This document shows positions 17,749-28,428 of a stretch of 64,000 nt of DNA, piece by piece; position 1 is the first letter of the stretch, and every line of letters starts with the position of its first letter. A program made the position numbers and the translations under genes. The DNA comes from Saprospiraceae bacterium (GTDB lineage Bacteria > Bacteroidota > Bacteroidia > Chitinophagales > Saprospiraceae): contig JADKGF010000005.1 of the NCBI GenBank assembly GCA_016717105.1, positions 142,140-206,139 of the forward strand, written 5' to 3'. The notes under the pieces were generated by a model. The model was not told where the DNA came from and made no database searches. It saw only the letters and a program-made list of their open reading frames with translations.

Positions 17749-18318
17749 TTACTTGATCAAATAAATTTTGACTTGATTAACGTCTGTGTCTCCCACTAGT
17801 GATTGAAAACTAATACGGTCCGGGTCGATTCCCCTGATTTTTAGGTATGTACGAATCGAATTGAATCGGTTTTTACTCACCAAAGCGGTATTCAATTTGG
17901 AAATGGTCTCCAGGCTAATTTTGGCCTGATTGTCATCCTTTAGCAAAGCAATAATCTGATCTAACGTACTGATAGTTTCATCAGATAAGGTTGCATAATC
18001 AGGATCAAATTTTACAGATGCCAATTCCCCAGCATTTATACTGTAGGACTGACTAGATGCAACCGGATCATTCTTTTTGGGTGCTTCTGTTTGAGCCACA
18101 AATTGTCCATAATCTTGAACTTTGAGTGTAAAACCTTTCAGGAAATCTGGTTCTTCACTGATGATGCGATTTACATTGCCATCTGTGGTAATCTCCGCTT
18201 TTACGGGAAGTGAATTATACAGGATCACAGCTTCTTTGGTAGCTTGTCCGAAGGCAAACTCCTGTGAAAACATTGCTATGAAAACAAGTAAAATTTGGGG
18301 GAAATTTGTATTGTTCAT
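17749..18318 (-). CDS. Secreted protein with divergent OmpA-like C-terminal domain
   Basis: 189 residues. Residues 1-25 are a signal peptide ending AFGQ. Residues about 95-189 resemble the OmpA peptidoglycan-binding fold: FDPDYATLSDETISTLDQII, then NRFNSIRTYLKIRGIDPDRI, matching the usual R-A-x-x-V-x-x-Y-L-x-x-x-G-I-x-x-x-R-I pattern. The normal peptidoglycan-binding Asp/Arg pair (NxxLSxxRA) is altered, so binding to diaminopimelate may be lost. Probably periplasmic. Lies 29 bases downstream of nusB. Confidence 0.6.
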   Translation of the reverse strand: MNNTNFPQILLVFIAMFSQEFAFGQATKEAVILYNSLPVKAEITTDGNVNRIISEEPDFLKGFTLKVQDYGQFVAQTEAPKKNDPVASSQSYSINAGELASVKFDPDYATLSDETISTLDQIIALLKDDNQAKISLETISKLNTALVSKNRFNSIRTYLKIRGIDPDRISFQSLVGDTDVNQVKIYLIK

Positions 18319-18347
18319 GGTAAATTAAATTTTAAAATATTTGTCAC

Positions 18348-19286
18348 CTATTCATCCAACAGCCCTCTACCTTCTTTTTTAACTAAATCTTTTGATTGTA
18401 AATCATTCAACAATTTATCAAGGATTCCATTGACAAACTCTTTACTCTTCGATGTGCTATAATTTTTTGCCAATTCCACATATTCATTCAATGTCACCTT
18501 GGTCGGTATCGTAGGACAGTATAGAAACTCACAAATTGCCATTTTCAGCATGATCATATCCAGAATAGCAACTCTTTCTGCATCCCAGTTTTGTAAAACA
18601 GGTTCGATCATATTTAATAACATTGCATCCTCTGTAAAAGTTTTTAACAGCAAATATTCGCCGTAATCCTTACTAGTTTCAGCATCAGGGTAATGTTCCA
18701 TATAGAAATCATCATCTTCAGCTGGTAATGCTTTGAGTACTTTTTTGATGGTCCCTATGATGAGAGACTTGTCATCTTCCCAATTTGCAAACTGATCTTC
18801 GATAATTTCGTTGAACAATTCGCTACGTCTGCAAAAACGAAACAACTCAAGTAACATCTCTAAATTTTCGTCGTTACTTGTCTCTTTACCAAGGAATTGC
18901 AAATATGGTTCTTCTTTCGAAAACTCAAAATATATTGTCCTAAAATGATCTTTATCTACTCTTTGTGCAAAATTTTTCTTTTCAAATTTTTGCTGCAAAC
19001 TTTTATTTTTCACCAATGCCTGGATCATGCTATTGGACCAAAGTTTTGGTGTGAAAATTTTATCCAAATCACTCGGAAGATGTTTGGATTTTCTTTTCTC
19101 ATAATCATCAGTTGCGGTTTTTGTGATGCTGATTAGGTTGTACACAGAAAACAAAAGCAAATCAAAGCTATCGTCTATTTTTTTCCAATACTCCTTCACT
19201 GTGGATTTCTGATCCAAACCTTCATCTCTATTTTGTGCATATAAAACCTGCATCACCTTGACTCTTACATTTCTTCTGCTCAGCAT
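18348..19286 (-). CDS. nusB: Transcription antitermination factor NusB
   Basis: 312 residues, the long form usual in Bacteroidota (E. coli NusB has about 140). The N-terminus MLSRRNVRVKVMQVLYAQNR is the NusB arginine-rich RNA-binding start. The canonical C-terminal half (AERVAILDMIMLKMAICEFLYC, then TKVTLNEYVELAKNYSTSKS, FVNGILDKLL) is intact. A helical insertion of about 150 residues lies between them. Binds boxA with NusE during rRNA transcription. A good promoter lies at 19344-19373. Confidence 0.93.
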   Translation of the reverse strand: MLSRRNVRVKVMQVLYAQNRDEGLDQKSTVKEYWKKIDDSFDLLLFSVYNLISITKTATDDYEKRKSKHLPSDLDKIFTPKLWSNSMIQALVKNKSLQQKFEKKNFAQRVDKDHFRTIYFEFSKEEPYLQFLGKETSNDENLEMLLELFRFCRRSELFNEIIEDQFANWEDDKSLIIGTIKKVLKALPAEDDDFYMEHYPDAETSKDYGEYLLLKTFTEDAMLLNMIEPVLQNWDAERVAILDMIMLKMAICEFLYCPTIPTKVTLNEYVELAKNYSTSKSKEFVNGILDKLLNDLQSKDLVKKEGRGLLDE

Positions 19287-19343
19287 TCTATTAAATTACT
19301 TTTAATTTTAGATATTGTTTTCTCTTATGAGTGGAATAACGCA

Positions 19344-19373
19344 CAAATATAACAATTCGTTTTAAATTACAAA
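19344..19373 (-). promoter_or_regulatory. Promoter of nusB
   Basis: Minus strand: TTTG (19373-19370), an 18-base spacer and TATATTTG (19351-19344), close to the Bacteroidota consensus at both boxes. Transcription should start near 19340, about 54 bases before the ATG. Confidence 0.7.
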
Positions 19374-19411
19374 TTTTTTATATGTGATATTACCATATAT
19401 CTTTCAAGTAT

Positions 19412-22400
19412 TTATCTGATCAGCGTTACATTACCTCTTTTGACAAATTCTTCGGCATTGACACATCGCACACGAAGGTAATAGGCATAGGCATCTGGCG
19501 GCAAATCCTTACCTTCAAATGTGCCATCCCAACCATGATCTATACGCTTTGTACTGAAGACCTCTTGTCCCCATCGATTGTAAATAATAAAATGCACTTC
19601 ATCAATAAAGTGACTTCTAGGCACAAATGTATTATTCACTTTGTCACCATTTGGTGTAAATGCTGTCGGTAAATACACATCAGTTTCATCGCATTGGGCC
19701 AATCTTACCGTCACCGTAACTTCATCCGTCGCCGTACAACCATTTTCATCTGTCACTGTAACTTGGTAACTTGTCGTTTCGGTTGGGTTAACCATAATGG
19801 ATGTATCGGTCTCACCAGTGCTCCAAACATAAGTTGCACCAGTGATGATGTTGTCAATATAAATTTCTAAGGTATCGCCCTCATATATTTCAAAATCAGG
19901 TTTGGCATCAACATTGATATTCACTTCTTCTCCGGCCTTTACATCGACATCAAGCTCTTGTTTGCAACCGCTTGATATTTTCGTGACAACGACATGAATG
20001 GTTTTATCTTCCACAATATTGAGTATAGGAGATGCCGTTTTATCACCCGATACAATACATTCTGCTGGCGTCCACAAATATGTATAATCATTTGGATTTG
20101 TAATATTTAGAGCAATTGACGTCGATACATCCAAGCAAAATATCTCTGGTGTGGTTACATCAAATGAAAAAGGCAGCGTCACTTTTGGTGAAATATCGAT
20201 CGTATCCGTACATCCGCTTGCCTTATGTTGTAAGACCAATTGCAGACGGATACCATCTATCGGTAAGATAACTGGATTTGTAGTATTGGCACCTGATTGG
20301 ATATACTGAGAAGGACTCCAAGTGATATTGTAGTCATCAGGATTAACAATATTCAAATTGACACTGCTTGGTTCATTGACACAAAAGCTATCTTTCGTCA
20401 CTACATCAAAATCAAAGGCAAACACATTTACCTGTATTGTATCTATATCATCACATCCAAAATTGTCCACACCTTTTACAATAAATAGGGTATTTGTATC
20501 AACTACGGCGCTATAATCTGGTCCTGAAGCAATACTTTTTCCATTAGCGTCAAACCATTCATATTGAGCATTTTGGACATTTGAATTTACCTTCAATTTT
20601 ACAGTATCGCCTTTACAAAGTAGCAGATCAGGATTTTCTGCAATTTGTATTTGCGGATTTATCGTGATGGTTTTTTGTACATCTTTAAAAGGACATACAT
20701 TGGTGATATTGGACAGCGTGATTGTATAAGTGCCAGCATCTGGATAAACATAACAAGGTATAGTATCCAGAGATTTATCATCGGTAGTGGTCAAATCACC
20801 AAAATTCCAAACATTGAAGCCTTCGAAAGTATTAAGGTTTTTAAAACATACTTTGTATTCGCCACATTCCGTAAGAGTAAAACTAAAATCTGTCACCGGA
20901 TTATTTTCAATATTGAATGTTACAGAATCTCTCAATTTACACCCAAATTGGTTTTCTACATTATAAAACAGTACAAAAGAGCCAGTTTCATCCGGTCCTA
21001 CTCCGATAGTCGGATCAGATGTATTGCCACCCGATATCAGATGCGGATTGGATTCCCAAGTGTAGGTGTTTTGATGATAATTTACAAGATTGAGTGTAAT
21101 GATTTTGGTTGTATCACTTCTGCATATTCTGAATGGTGATAGATCATCGATACGTGGCAACTCATTTTTTACGGTGATCACAGCAGGTTCAGTAGCACAA
21201 GCTTCACCAACGAAGGTCACGTAATATGTTTCTTCTTTCCCTGTGAATGACAAATCAACAGATTGACCTGTCGCTATGACGGGATCAATCGTAGGATCAG
21301 TACCCCAAGAATACACACCTTGCCCTACTCCTCCAGAAGCTGTCAATGTGATATTTCCATCACAAGTCACAGTATCTGCAAGTACCGACAAATTAATACC
21401 TGCAGCCAATGCAATCACATCAACACTGCCAGTTACCGTACATAAGCCATCTGTGACGGTAACATTGTAGGTTTGGTTTACATCTGTAATGACTTTAGGA
21501 TTGGCAGGATCGGTTAGATCTAAGCCATCGGTCGGACTCCAAGTGTATGTCCATGCTGGATTACCATTGGTAATGATTTGTTTTTCGTCATTAGGGCACA
21601 CTATTATTGGTCCCGCAACAAATTTAAGTGTAGCAAATGGACCTGCAAGATGTTCAATTTTGATTATGTCAATACAACCATTTGCAAATGTTGTTTGCAT
21701 TTCTATAAAAAGTATAGAATCTTTAGGAATTGTGACTTCGACAGAAGCTCCATTATAGACGTTTTGATTTGTAAATGTGCCGGCTAGCCACGAAATATCA
21801 GTTGCGGCGATTCCATTTGACAAAGTATCCACGTATTGGATTCTTATTGTAATATTTTCATCATCGGGACATGATACCGGTGCAATAAGGAAGTCTGACT
21901 GTGGCACAAAATTACTCAGATCAAAGGTCTTGGTCAATGACGCTGAACAACCACCATCGAAAGTAGTCACTAAATTTACATCAAATTTTTCGGTATCTTG
22001 AGGCAAACTCAAATTGACTGGACTACCCGTAAAGGTTTGTGTACCTATATTCCATGCTATATTAATAATAGAAGCAAATGGATTTAATGGTCCAGACAAA
22101 TCGGTTAATGTAATCTCAGCAAGACCACTAGACGGGCATCCTACGAGTGCAAAATCAAAATCTAACTTCGGAATGATGTCGTCAATGCTGATAGTCTTTG
22201 AAAATTCGGATTTACATCCATTATCTGCAAATAGTTCGAGTTTTACTGTTACATCTCCTGTGGTAGAAAGTGGTACCTGAACATTTTTTCCTGTAAAGGT
22301 AGAAATAACGCCATTTTGTGTGATTGTCCAGTTCCATTGATTGAGTGCATACCCTGGTTCGTTAAACACCGAATTGTCATTTAATGCAATGGTGAGACTA

Positions 22401-23686
22401 TCCTTATCAGCATTACAATCACTGAGTGTATATTTAAAATCAGGTAAAATAGTATTTTCGAATACAGAAACTTTTTTGACAATCGTATCGAAACATAGAT
22501 CTGATCCACGAGTCACCATCAGTCTCACATCATAGACGCCTGATTTTGGAAAAGTAAATACCGGATCTTTGTCCGTAGATGTAAAGGCAGGATTTGTATT
22601 CGGATAATCAAAATTCCATTGATAACTATTGGCGGACAAACTATTATTGTAAAATTCTACTCTAAGGCCATCACAGTTTGATTCGGATGTAGTAAACTGA
22701 GCCAAAGGCGGCTGACTACAAATCCTAACGTTAAACTGAAAATCTCTCCTTACAATACCTATACGCACACCATTTCTATACTCTTCTACACAAATACCTA
22801 CTAAAAACTGCCCGACTAGATTCGGATTTGCAGTCAAAACTCCAGTTTTGGGATCGATCCGAAGCGGCGTACCACCGAGCATATCATTTAGCGAATATGG
22901 CCCTATCCAATCTACAAAGTCGGCCGGATCAGTATATGGCGGAAAACTAATTGGGTCAGGATCAGAATCATTTTTGTTTGCACCAAGATTGGGTGTACAT
23001 AAACGATAAACTAACGAATCACCATTAACATCCGTGGCAGAATGGTCAAATACCAAATCCTTATTGGCACAAATATATACATCAGGCCATTCCTTAAAAA
23101 TAGGGCTGCTGTTATTTAACCTGAAGGCATCTTGTGTTATTGTAGTCCAATATGTTGCCCCAGTATTCAAGGGATCAGTAATATTTGCGAGCGTAGCGTT
23201 ACGGCAACATCTTTGATAGGCAAACGTATAAAATTTCTTTGCTCTAGACAAGACAATTCTACCCAAGTACGTGGTTTGATGAACACAAACTTGTGTACCT
23301 TCGAATCCACAATCTGATCTAATGAACTCATTCAATGTATCAGAAACCATAAATGGAAGCTTCATATAACCATCGTAAAACTTATTTGGATCACTATTTA
23401 ATCCACTCAAAAATTTGGCAGGCTGTCCTTGATCATCAAAAACATAAATACGTGCAGGATCATCAAATTCTGCCTCAGGTGAACCAAGATAGCAGTCTCT
23501 TCTTAAGACCAGCTTAATTTCAAAAGTATCACCCTTAATGTGCCTGTAAACCAGATTACCACCAATAATGTGTGTAGCGGAAACATGATCAATACTTGAT
23601 GAGATAGTCCAAAAAACCAGCGTCATCAAGATAGACTTAAATAGGTTTTTAAAAGATATTACGTCCATATTTTTGGATTTTATCAT
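19412..23686 (-). CDS. Gliding-motility-associated (CHU_C) T9SS type B cargo protein with PKD-like repeats
   Basis: 1424 residues. An N-terminal signal peptide (hydrophobic stretch ending HVSA) is followed by a conserved Bacteroidota adhesin region (THIIGGNLVYRHIKGD). Many immunoglobulin/PKD-like modules follow, including WNFGDLTTTDDK and WNFDYPNTNP. The last 90 residues are a type B T9SS sorting domain: YLPTAFTPNGDKVNNTF, FIIYNRWGQEVF, GWDGTFEGKDLPPDAYAYYL. It is secreted through T9SS, normally without the cleavage and lipid anchoring seen in type A cargo. The start overlaps the stop of the upstream OmpA-family gene (ATGA), the third gene of a porP-ompA-cargo operon. Confidence 0.92.
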   Translation of the reverse strand: MIKSKNMDVISFKNLFKSILMTLVFWTISSSIDHVSATHIIGGNLVYRHIKGDTFEIKLVLRRDCYLGSPEAEFDDPARIYVFDDQGQPAKFLSGLNSDPNKFYDGYMKLPFMVSDTLNEFIRSDCGFEGTQVCVHQTTYLGRIVLSRAKKFYTFAYQRCCRNATLANITDPLNTGATYWTTITQDAFRLNNSSPIFKEWPDVYICANKDLVFDHSATDVNGDSLVYRLCTPNLGANKNDSDPDPISFPPYTDPADFVDWIGPYSLNDMLGGTPLRIDPKTGVLTANPNLVGQFLVGICVEEYRNGVRIGIVRRDFQFNVRICSQPPLAQFTTSESNCDGLRVEFYNNSLSANSYQWNFDYPNTNPAFTSTDKDPVFTFPKSGVYDVRLMVTRGSDLCFDTIVKKVSVFENTILPDFKYTLSDCNADKDSLTIALNDNSVFNEPGYALNQWNWTITQNGVISTFTGKNVQVPLSTTGDVTVKLELFADNGCKSEFSKTISIDDIIPKLDFDFALVGCPSSGLAEITLTDLSGPLNPFASIINIAWNIGTQTFTGSPVNLSLPQDTEKFDVNLVTTFDGGCSASLTKTFDLSNFVPQSDFLIAPVSCPDDENITIRIQYVDTLSNGIAATDISWLAGTFTNQNVYNGASVEVTIPKDSILFIEMQTTFANGCIDIIKIEHLAGPFATLKFVAGPIIVCPNDEKQIITNGNPAWTYTWSPTDGLDLTDPANPKVITDVNQTYNVTVTDGLCTVTGSVDVIALAAGINLSVLADTVTCDGNITLTASGGVGQGVYSWGTDPTIDPVIATGQSVDLSFTGKEETYYVTFVGEACATEPAVITVKNELPRIDDLSPFRICRSDTTKIITLNLVNYHQNTYTWESNPHLISGGNTSDPTIGVGPDETGSFVLFYNVENQFGCKLRDSVTFNIENNPVTDFSFTLTECGEYKVCFKNLNTFEGFNVWNFGDLTTTDDKSLDTIPCYVYPDAGTYTITLSNITNVCPFKDVQKTITINPQIQIAENPDLLLCKGDTVKLKVNSNVQNAQYEWFDANGKSIASGPDYSAVVDTNTLFIVKGVDNFGCDDIDTIQVNVFAFDFDVVTKDSFCVNEPSSVNLNIVNPDDYNITWSPSQYIQSGANTTNPVILPIDGIRLQLVLQHKASGCTDTIDISPKVTLPFSFDVTTPEIFCLDVSTSIALNITNPNDYTYLWTPAECIVSGDKTASPILNIVEDKTIHVVVTKISSGCKQELDVDVKAGEEVNINVDAKPDFEIYEGDTLEIYIDNIITGATYVWSTGETDTSIMVNPTETTSYQVTVTDENGCTATDEVTVTVRLAQCDETDVYLPTAFTPNGDKVNNTFVPRSHFIDEVHFIIYNRWGQEVFSTKRIDHGWDGTFEGKDLPPDAYAYYLRVRCVNAEEFVKRGNVTLIR

Positions 23687-26145
23687 TTTTGTAATTGGTT
23701 GGTTCTCGAAGCGCGTAAAATTTCTACCCTACGCTCCTTAGCTGCCTTTAAATTGTAAATTGAATTTCGTTCGTCACTTATATTTCCTGGAACGTCAGGT
23801 GGAGACAACTCCTTGCCAAAGGAAATATCCGTGATTTTCAGTTGACCAGATAAAAAATAACTTTTGAGCTCATCATTATCGAAAAAGATCATTTCATTTT
23901 TGACAGAATTCACCCTGCGCTGACCCAATGTCAAGTTGTACTTTGCATCTGCTCTCGGAGAAGCAAATCCTTTAAGTACTAATTCAACTTTATTGCCGGC
24001 TTCCAGTTCTTGAAGTAGATTGTTGATAAAAAGCTTAAATTTGTCATATCCACCTTTTACATCACCTTCAAAGAATACTTCATAAGCTTCTTTAACTTCA
24101 GCTCTTTGATCTTCTCCTAATGGTTTAGCATATTTATCTTTATAAATTTCCTTTCTATCTATATAGTTAGTCACTAGATCGCCATATTTTGCTTTTGTAA
24201 CGGTGCTTTTACTTGCGATGTCCGGTAGGTCATTATCAAAATAAAGTGCTATTGGCAACAAATCCTGAAGTACAAATTTGTCTAAGAACATATCTTGTCT
24301 TAACAGTCCGGATTTTTCATAAGGTCGTGTGTCAATAAAAGCAACTGCATCTGTATATCCTTCTTTGCGAGCTATGATTTTGTATTGCTTGCCTCGATCA
24401 AGCATAAAGTTAAATTCATTAGACAAAGGGTTTAACTCGACGATTTCTTTGACTGACGAATCGCTCATATCGATCAATGTGACTGTCGTACCTTCCAATG
24501 GCAACTTACCAACCATAGTAAACGTGTAAACATCTAAGAGCATCATATCCGTACTCAAATACATTTTTTTGACAATGGAGTCTGATACTTCGGCACCAAT
24601 AGTCGAAAATCTAATGGTATCGGGAAAATAATTTTCTCTTTGTGCAATGATGAGATAGTTTCTATCTTCTGAGAGTTCAAATTTATGTTCTATTCCATCA
24701 TCATTTGTAACCCTTGCAAGCTCTACTCCTGTATCTTGATCTATCAAAATTACCGTTGCTTTCTTTAGGTCTCTGCCTGTGAGTTTATCATAAGTGAGTG
24801 CGTTTAAGTTCAGTTCCAATTTGACAATATCCATCTTGTAAATATCATAACAACAAGACTCAAAATAACTATCTAGATAAAATGCACCTTCACGATTGGA
24901 TGAAATGTAGGCTTGGGTGCCATCTTGTTTTTCAAAATAGTAAATATCATTGTAACTGCTATTCAGTGGTGCACCAGCAGCAACAACACTACCGAAGGCA
25001 TCATTGGTTTTTGCAACCTTATACACATCATAGCCACCAAGCCCTTCTCTACCATCAGAACTGAAAAACAAAAAGTCTGTTTGCTGATTATAAAATGGTG
25101 TGATCTCGTTGTCACCAGTATTGATCTCTATGATATTTACTGGCTCCGAATATCCGAATTTTGCATCTATTACACTATACCAAATATCCAAATTACCTTT
25201 CCCACCTTGTCTGTCAGAAACAAAATATAGAATCTCCTTGCCACTCAATTTGTCTTTTGCAATATGTGGATGTGTAGAAGTACTTGCCGCTATATTGATT
25301 GGGTCTGGTAGTATAACTTCATTTGATAAAATGCCATCAGGACTCAAATCACTTTTATATATTTGGCATTGGATTTCGCTACCATTCAGATACGTACAGA
25401 CCGTATAATAAATTGCAGTACCATCGGTATTGATAGCAGAATTTGAAATAAGTTCATTTCTCTCATTTATATAACCGGGAAGGATTTGGACTGTACTATC
25501 CGCACCTTTTTTCTAAACTTTTGAAATATCTCGTGGGACTTCGCCTAATGGTGAGCCTTCTTTAAACTTCATAGAAGAAAAATAAAAATCATCTTTGAAG
25601 AGATTTCCTGCTACTTCTGAACTTGGCGTATTAATATCAGCACCTAGTTTCTCAAATTTGATATTTTTCTTGGGTTTTGATGTAATGGTTTTGGCGTAAT
25701 CAACTGAAGCGATTTCTTTTCCTGCTTTTGCTGTAAGCAAAGAATCCTGACCGCTAAATTCTAACAAATACAAGTCATAATATTTTCGAGCTTCGTCATA
25801 TTTGCCAAGACGTTGCTTCATATTGGCCAACCAAAACAAAGCCGCAGGATGTTGGTTGTCCTTGAGTGTGTCGAGCAGATAGTGATATTTTTCGGCTGCT
25901 CTTGCATAAGCATTAAATTGTCTGGCAGATTCGGCAGATTTATATAAAACTTCGGCATCTGTTTTATCAAATTCGAGTGCTTCATTGTAAAAGATCAATG
26001 CACCATAGAAATTTTTATCGGCATAAGCTTCTTCAGCTTTGACGATGTATTGTTTTTTTGTGGGTGACTGTCCGAAAGCTGTAAAACCCGGAAGTAAACA
26101 CAAGAGTAACAACAACTTATTAAAATTACAAAATTCTTTCATCAT
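23683..26145 (-). CDS. TPR / PD40 beta-propeller / OmpA-family protein, interrupted by an in-frame TAG
   Basis: Read through, this is one frame of about 820 codons. Its order is signal peptide (MMKEFCNFNKLLLLLCLLPG), TPR helices (about 25-170), WD40-like PD40 beta-propeller (about 190-390), carboxypeptidase-regulatory-like modules, and an OmpA peptidoglycan-binding domain (GFASPRADAKYNLTLGQRRV). A TAG at 25513-25515 splits it after DISKV; the frame then continues KKGADSTVQILPGYINERNE with no other stop. Relatives usually have Tyr here (SKxY), so one base change explains it. Either a pseudogene, a readthrough site or a sequence error. I took the ATG at 26145 rather than the longer frame overlapping porP. 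The family acts with PorP/SprF in T9SS-linked export. Confidence 0.85.
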
Positions 26146-26156
26146 GGTTTCTAAGA

Positions 26157-27191
26157 TTAATAAATTGGACAAACTTTTGCTGCTTTCAATGGCTTGACAT
26201 TTGCGATGAAATACCTAACGTGAACTTCAGGTCCACCACGCGAGATTTTGACAGTTTCGTTAAAACCTGTTTTATCAATATCATAGCTGAATCCTACATA
26301 TATATTATTGTATTGAAAAGCTCCAGTCGGAATCCATGAGCCCGCTGTCCTATATCCCAATCCAAGGTGTAACTGTGTCTCTTTGCCACGCTTCTGACTA
26401 AGATAAATTTTTCCAAGTCCACCAACCACTATTTCATTATACACACCTTGCGAATGATGGAGCCCACTAAGTTGAATGTCTAGGATATCTGCCACTTTTA
26501 TTTGGCCTACAGCTGAGAGTGTGATTCTTGAAGGTAATTTGGAAACCGCTGTACCATAAAATGCTGTATTGGGTTTTATAAGATGTAAAGCACCAATTCC
26601 TATATCGACAAATGTTCTCGAAGATTTTTGATACCGATAATTAAAACCAGCACCTGATTCGAGAAAACTAACTCGTTCAAAATTGTCAAAACCTTCACCT
26701 GATCCAAGTGATGCAATAAAAGCATCTCCATTCCACTGATGATCCCAGGTAAATGACTGAGAATCAAATCCTCGTGACGCAAACCCTAAAACCAATCCTC
26801 CACTCACAATATGATTTGGAGTCAATAACCGATGATAAGCAGCATTTAAACTCAGTGAAGTCAGATTGAGTTTACCATCACCTTGCCTATCATGATTGAA
26901 TATTGCGCCTGCACCTAAAAAGTGCTTTTCACCTTTGAGTACGTATAATTTGCGATCATAAGCACCGCTAAACGTAAACCATGGTACAGGAACGAATCGC
27001 CACTGATCTCTCATCGATGCCGTAAATCGGTGATCTCCGTTAAAAAGTCCGGTAAGTGCCGGATTTATATTTTGTGGTGTATTATAAAACTGACTATAAT
27101 GCAAATCCTGACCATTTATTTTCAAAATTGTAAAAATTAGGAATGCAAAAAGCAGCTTAAACCGATGGTGAATGGTATTTATATCCTGCAT
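26157..27191 (-). CDS. PorP/SprF family T9SS outer-membrane protein
   Basis: 344 residues. Signal peptide (FKLLFAFLIFTILKINGQ), then the family signature DLHYSQFYNTPQNINPALTG, followed by an outer-membrane beta-barrel of about 300 residues ending in an aromatic-rich strand. PorP is part of the T9SS machinery in Porphyromonas, and SprF is needed for secretion of the adhesin SprB in Flavobacterium. First gene of an operon with the OmpA-family protein (11 bases downstream) and the large CHU_C protein, so it is probably the partner dedicated to that cargo. Confidence 0.92.
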   Translation of the reverse strand: MQDINTIHHRFKLLFAFLIFTILKINGQDLHYSQFYNTPQNINPALTGLFNGDHRFTASMRDQWRFVPVPWFTFSGAYDRKLYVLKGEKHFLGAGAIFNHDRQGDGKLNLTSLSLNAAYHRLLTPNHIVSGGLVLGFASRGFDSQSFTWDHQWNGDAFIASLGSGEGFDNFERVSFLESGAGFNYRYQKSSRTFVDIGIGALHLIKPNTAFYGTAVSKLPSRITLSAVGQIKVADILDIQLSGLHHSQGVYNEIVVGGLGKIYLSQKRGKETQLHLGLGYRTAGSWIPTGAFQYNNIYVGFSYDIDKTGFNETVKISRGGPEVHVRYFIANVKPLKAAKVCPIY

Positions 27192-27333
27192 ATTTAGTTA
27201 TATTAAATATTTATAACATATTTATATTAAAGAATAAGAGATCATTAGACTTATTATCTAATAATTCTATATTTCCTTATTTATAATAGTGCAAAAACTA
27301 TGCTAAATAATTGTAAATTAAACTTTTACAATA

Positions 27334-28407
27334 TTAAGGCTTGGGAAACCTGAATGACAAGTTGCTGACTGATTTTGCTGATATTTGATCAACTTGATAA
27401 TTTAGAATCATCGACTTTGCCAATTCATCTTCAAATACTTCAGCCATATTTGAAATTAAACAAAAAGGTATATTGTTTAGTTCCATTTTATGCTTCATTT
27501 CGAAATATGACAAGCTTCCGATCAACTGTTGCAACGTCTCCTGCAATAGACTTCTGACACTAAGTCTCTGCGAATTTAATGCAAACTTATGATAGGAATC
27601 TTCATCTGTAGTAAGGGAAAACCATAGTTTTTTAAATTGTGCATCACTTCCAACCGCCAAAATCAGTTTTTGTCCATCTGAAGTCGAAAAAACATCACCA
27701 TAAGGTGCAATATTCGGATGTAAAGTCCCTAATGGTTTAGGTATATGACCAGCCATAAGGAAGTTTGATGCTTGATTTGCTAAGGCTGAAATTGCACTCT
27801 TGTAAAGCGAAACATGAACTACACTACCCTTTCCATCCTTCATTTTTTTTAACAAAGCAATGAGTACAGCTTCTTTCATCTGGTGGGCCGCAATGATGTC
27901 AATGATTGCAACTGGTAATTTTGCCATATGCTGATTATCAATGCCGTTCATCGATATCCATCCTGTTTCTCCTTGCATAACCAAATCATATCCAGGTCGT
28001 GGGTCATCGTATGTATAAGCACTCAATTGTGCAAATATCAGATGTGGGAATTTGGCATTAATGTATTCTGGAGTGAGTTTGAGCTTCTCGGCGGTTTTTT
28101 TCTGAAAATTTGAAATTACAACATCACTTTCTGCTAGCAGTTGGTCAATAGTTTGCCTTTCTTTTTCATCAGATAAGTCTAGGAGTTGCACATCTTTACC
28201 ATAATTTGCAGCACAATAATATGCAGAAACGGTAGCTTCAGGATCTTCTGTAGTGAGTTTCCATTGTCTCGTGGCATCTCCATTTGTAAGTTTGTTTTCG
28301 ATCTTAATGACATCTGCACCTAATTCAGCAAAGAATGAACCAACAAGTGGACCTGCCAAAATTGCAGACAAATCGAGTACTTTCAGCCCTTCAAATGGCC
28401 GATCCAT
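27334..28407 (-). CDS. CaiB/BaiF (family III) CoA-transferase
   Basis: 357 residues from the ATG at 28407; the open frame reaches a TTG at 28428, next to the stop of the upstream gene. The N-terminal signature is LKVLDLSAILAGPLVGSFFAELGADVIKIE. The catalytic aspartate is expected in GYDLVMQGETGW. It moves CoA between carboxylic acids, possibly alpha-methylacyl-CoA or carnitine-type substrates; the substrate is unknown. It is 21 bases downstream of 3-hydroxyacyl-CoA dehydrogenase, suggesting a shared acyl-CoA pathway. Confidence 0.88.
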   Translation of the reverse strand: MDRPFEGLKVLDLSAILAGPLVGSFFAELGADVIKIENKLTNGDATRQWKLTTEDPEATVSAYYCAANYGKDVQLLDLSDEKERQTIDQLLAESDVVISNFQKKTAEKLKLTPEYINAKFPHLIFAQLSAYTYDDPRPGYDLVMQGETGWISMNGIDNQHMAKLPVAIIDIIAAHQMKEAVLIALLKKMKDGKGSVVHVSLYKSAISALANQASNFLMAGHIPKPLGTLHPNIAPYGDVFSTSDGQKLILAVGSDAQFKKLWFSLTTDEDSYHKFALNSQRLSVRSLLQETLQQLIGSLSYFEMKHKMELNNIPFCLISNMAEVFEDELAKSMILNYQVDQISAKSVSNLSFRFPKP

Positions 28408-28428
28408 ATTTTTAAACTCAAGATTCAA

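Noticed and set aside
20645..21139. A 164-codon plus-strand open frame opposite the CHU_C gene
   Set aside because: It is antisense to a well-supported repeat-rich gene, and its composition mirrors the other strand.
25513..25515. TAG recoding (readthrough amino acid or altered genetic code)
   Set aside because: TAG ends other genes normally (mscS), and no recoding element is visible beside this codon.
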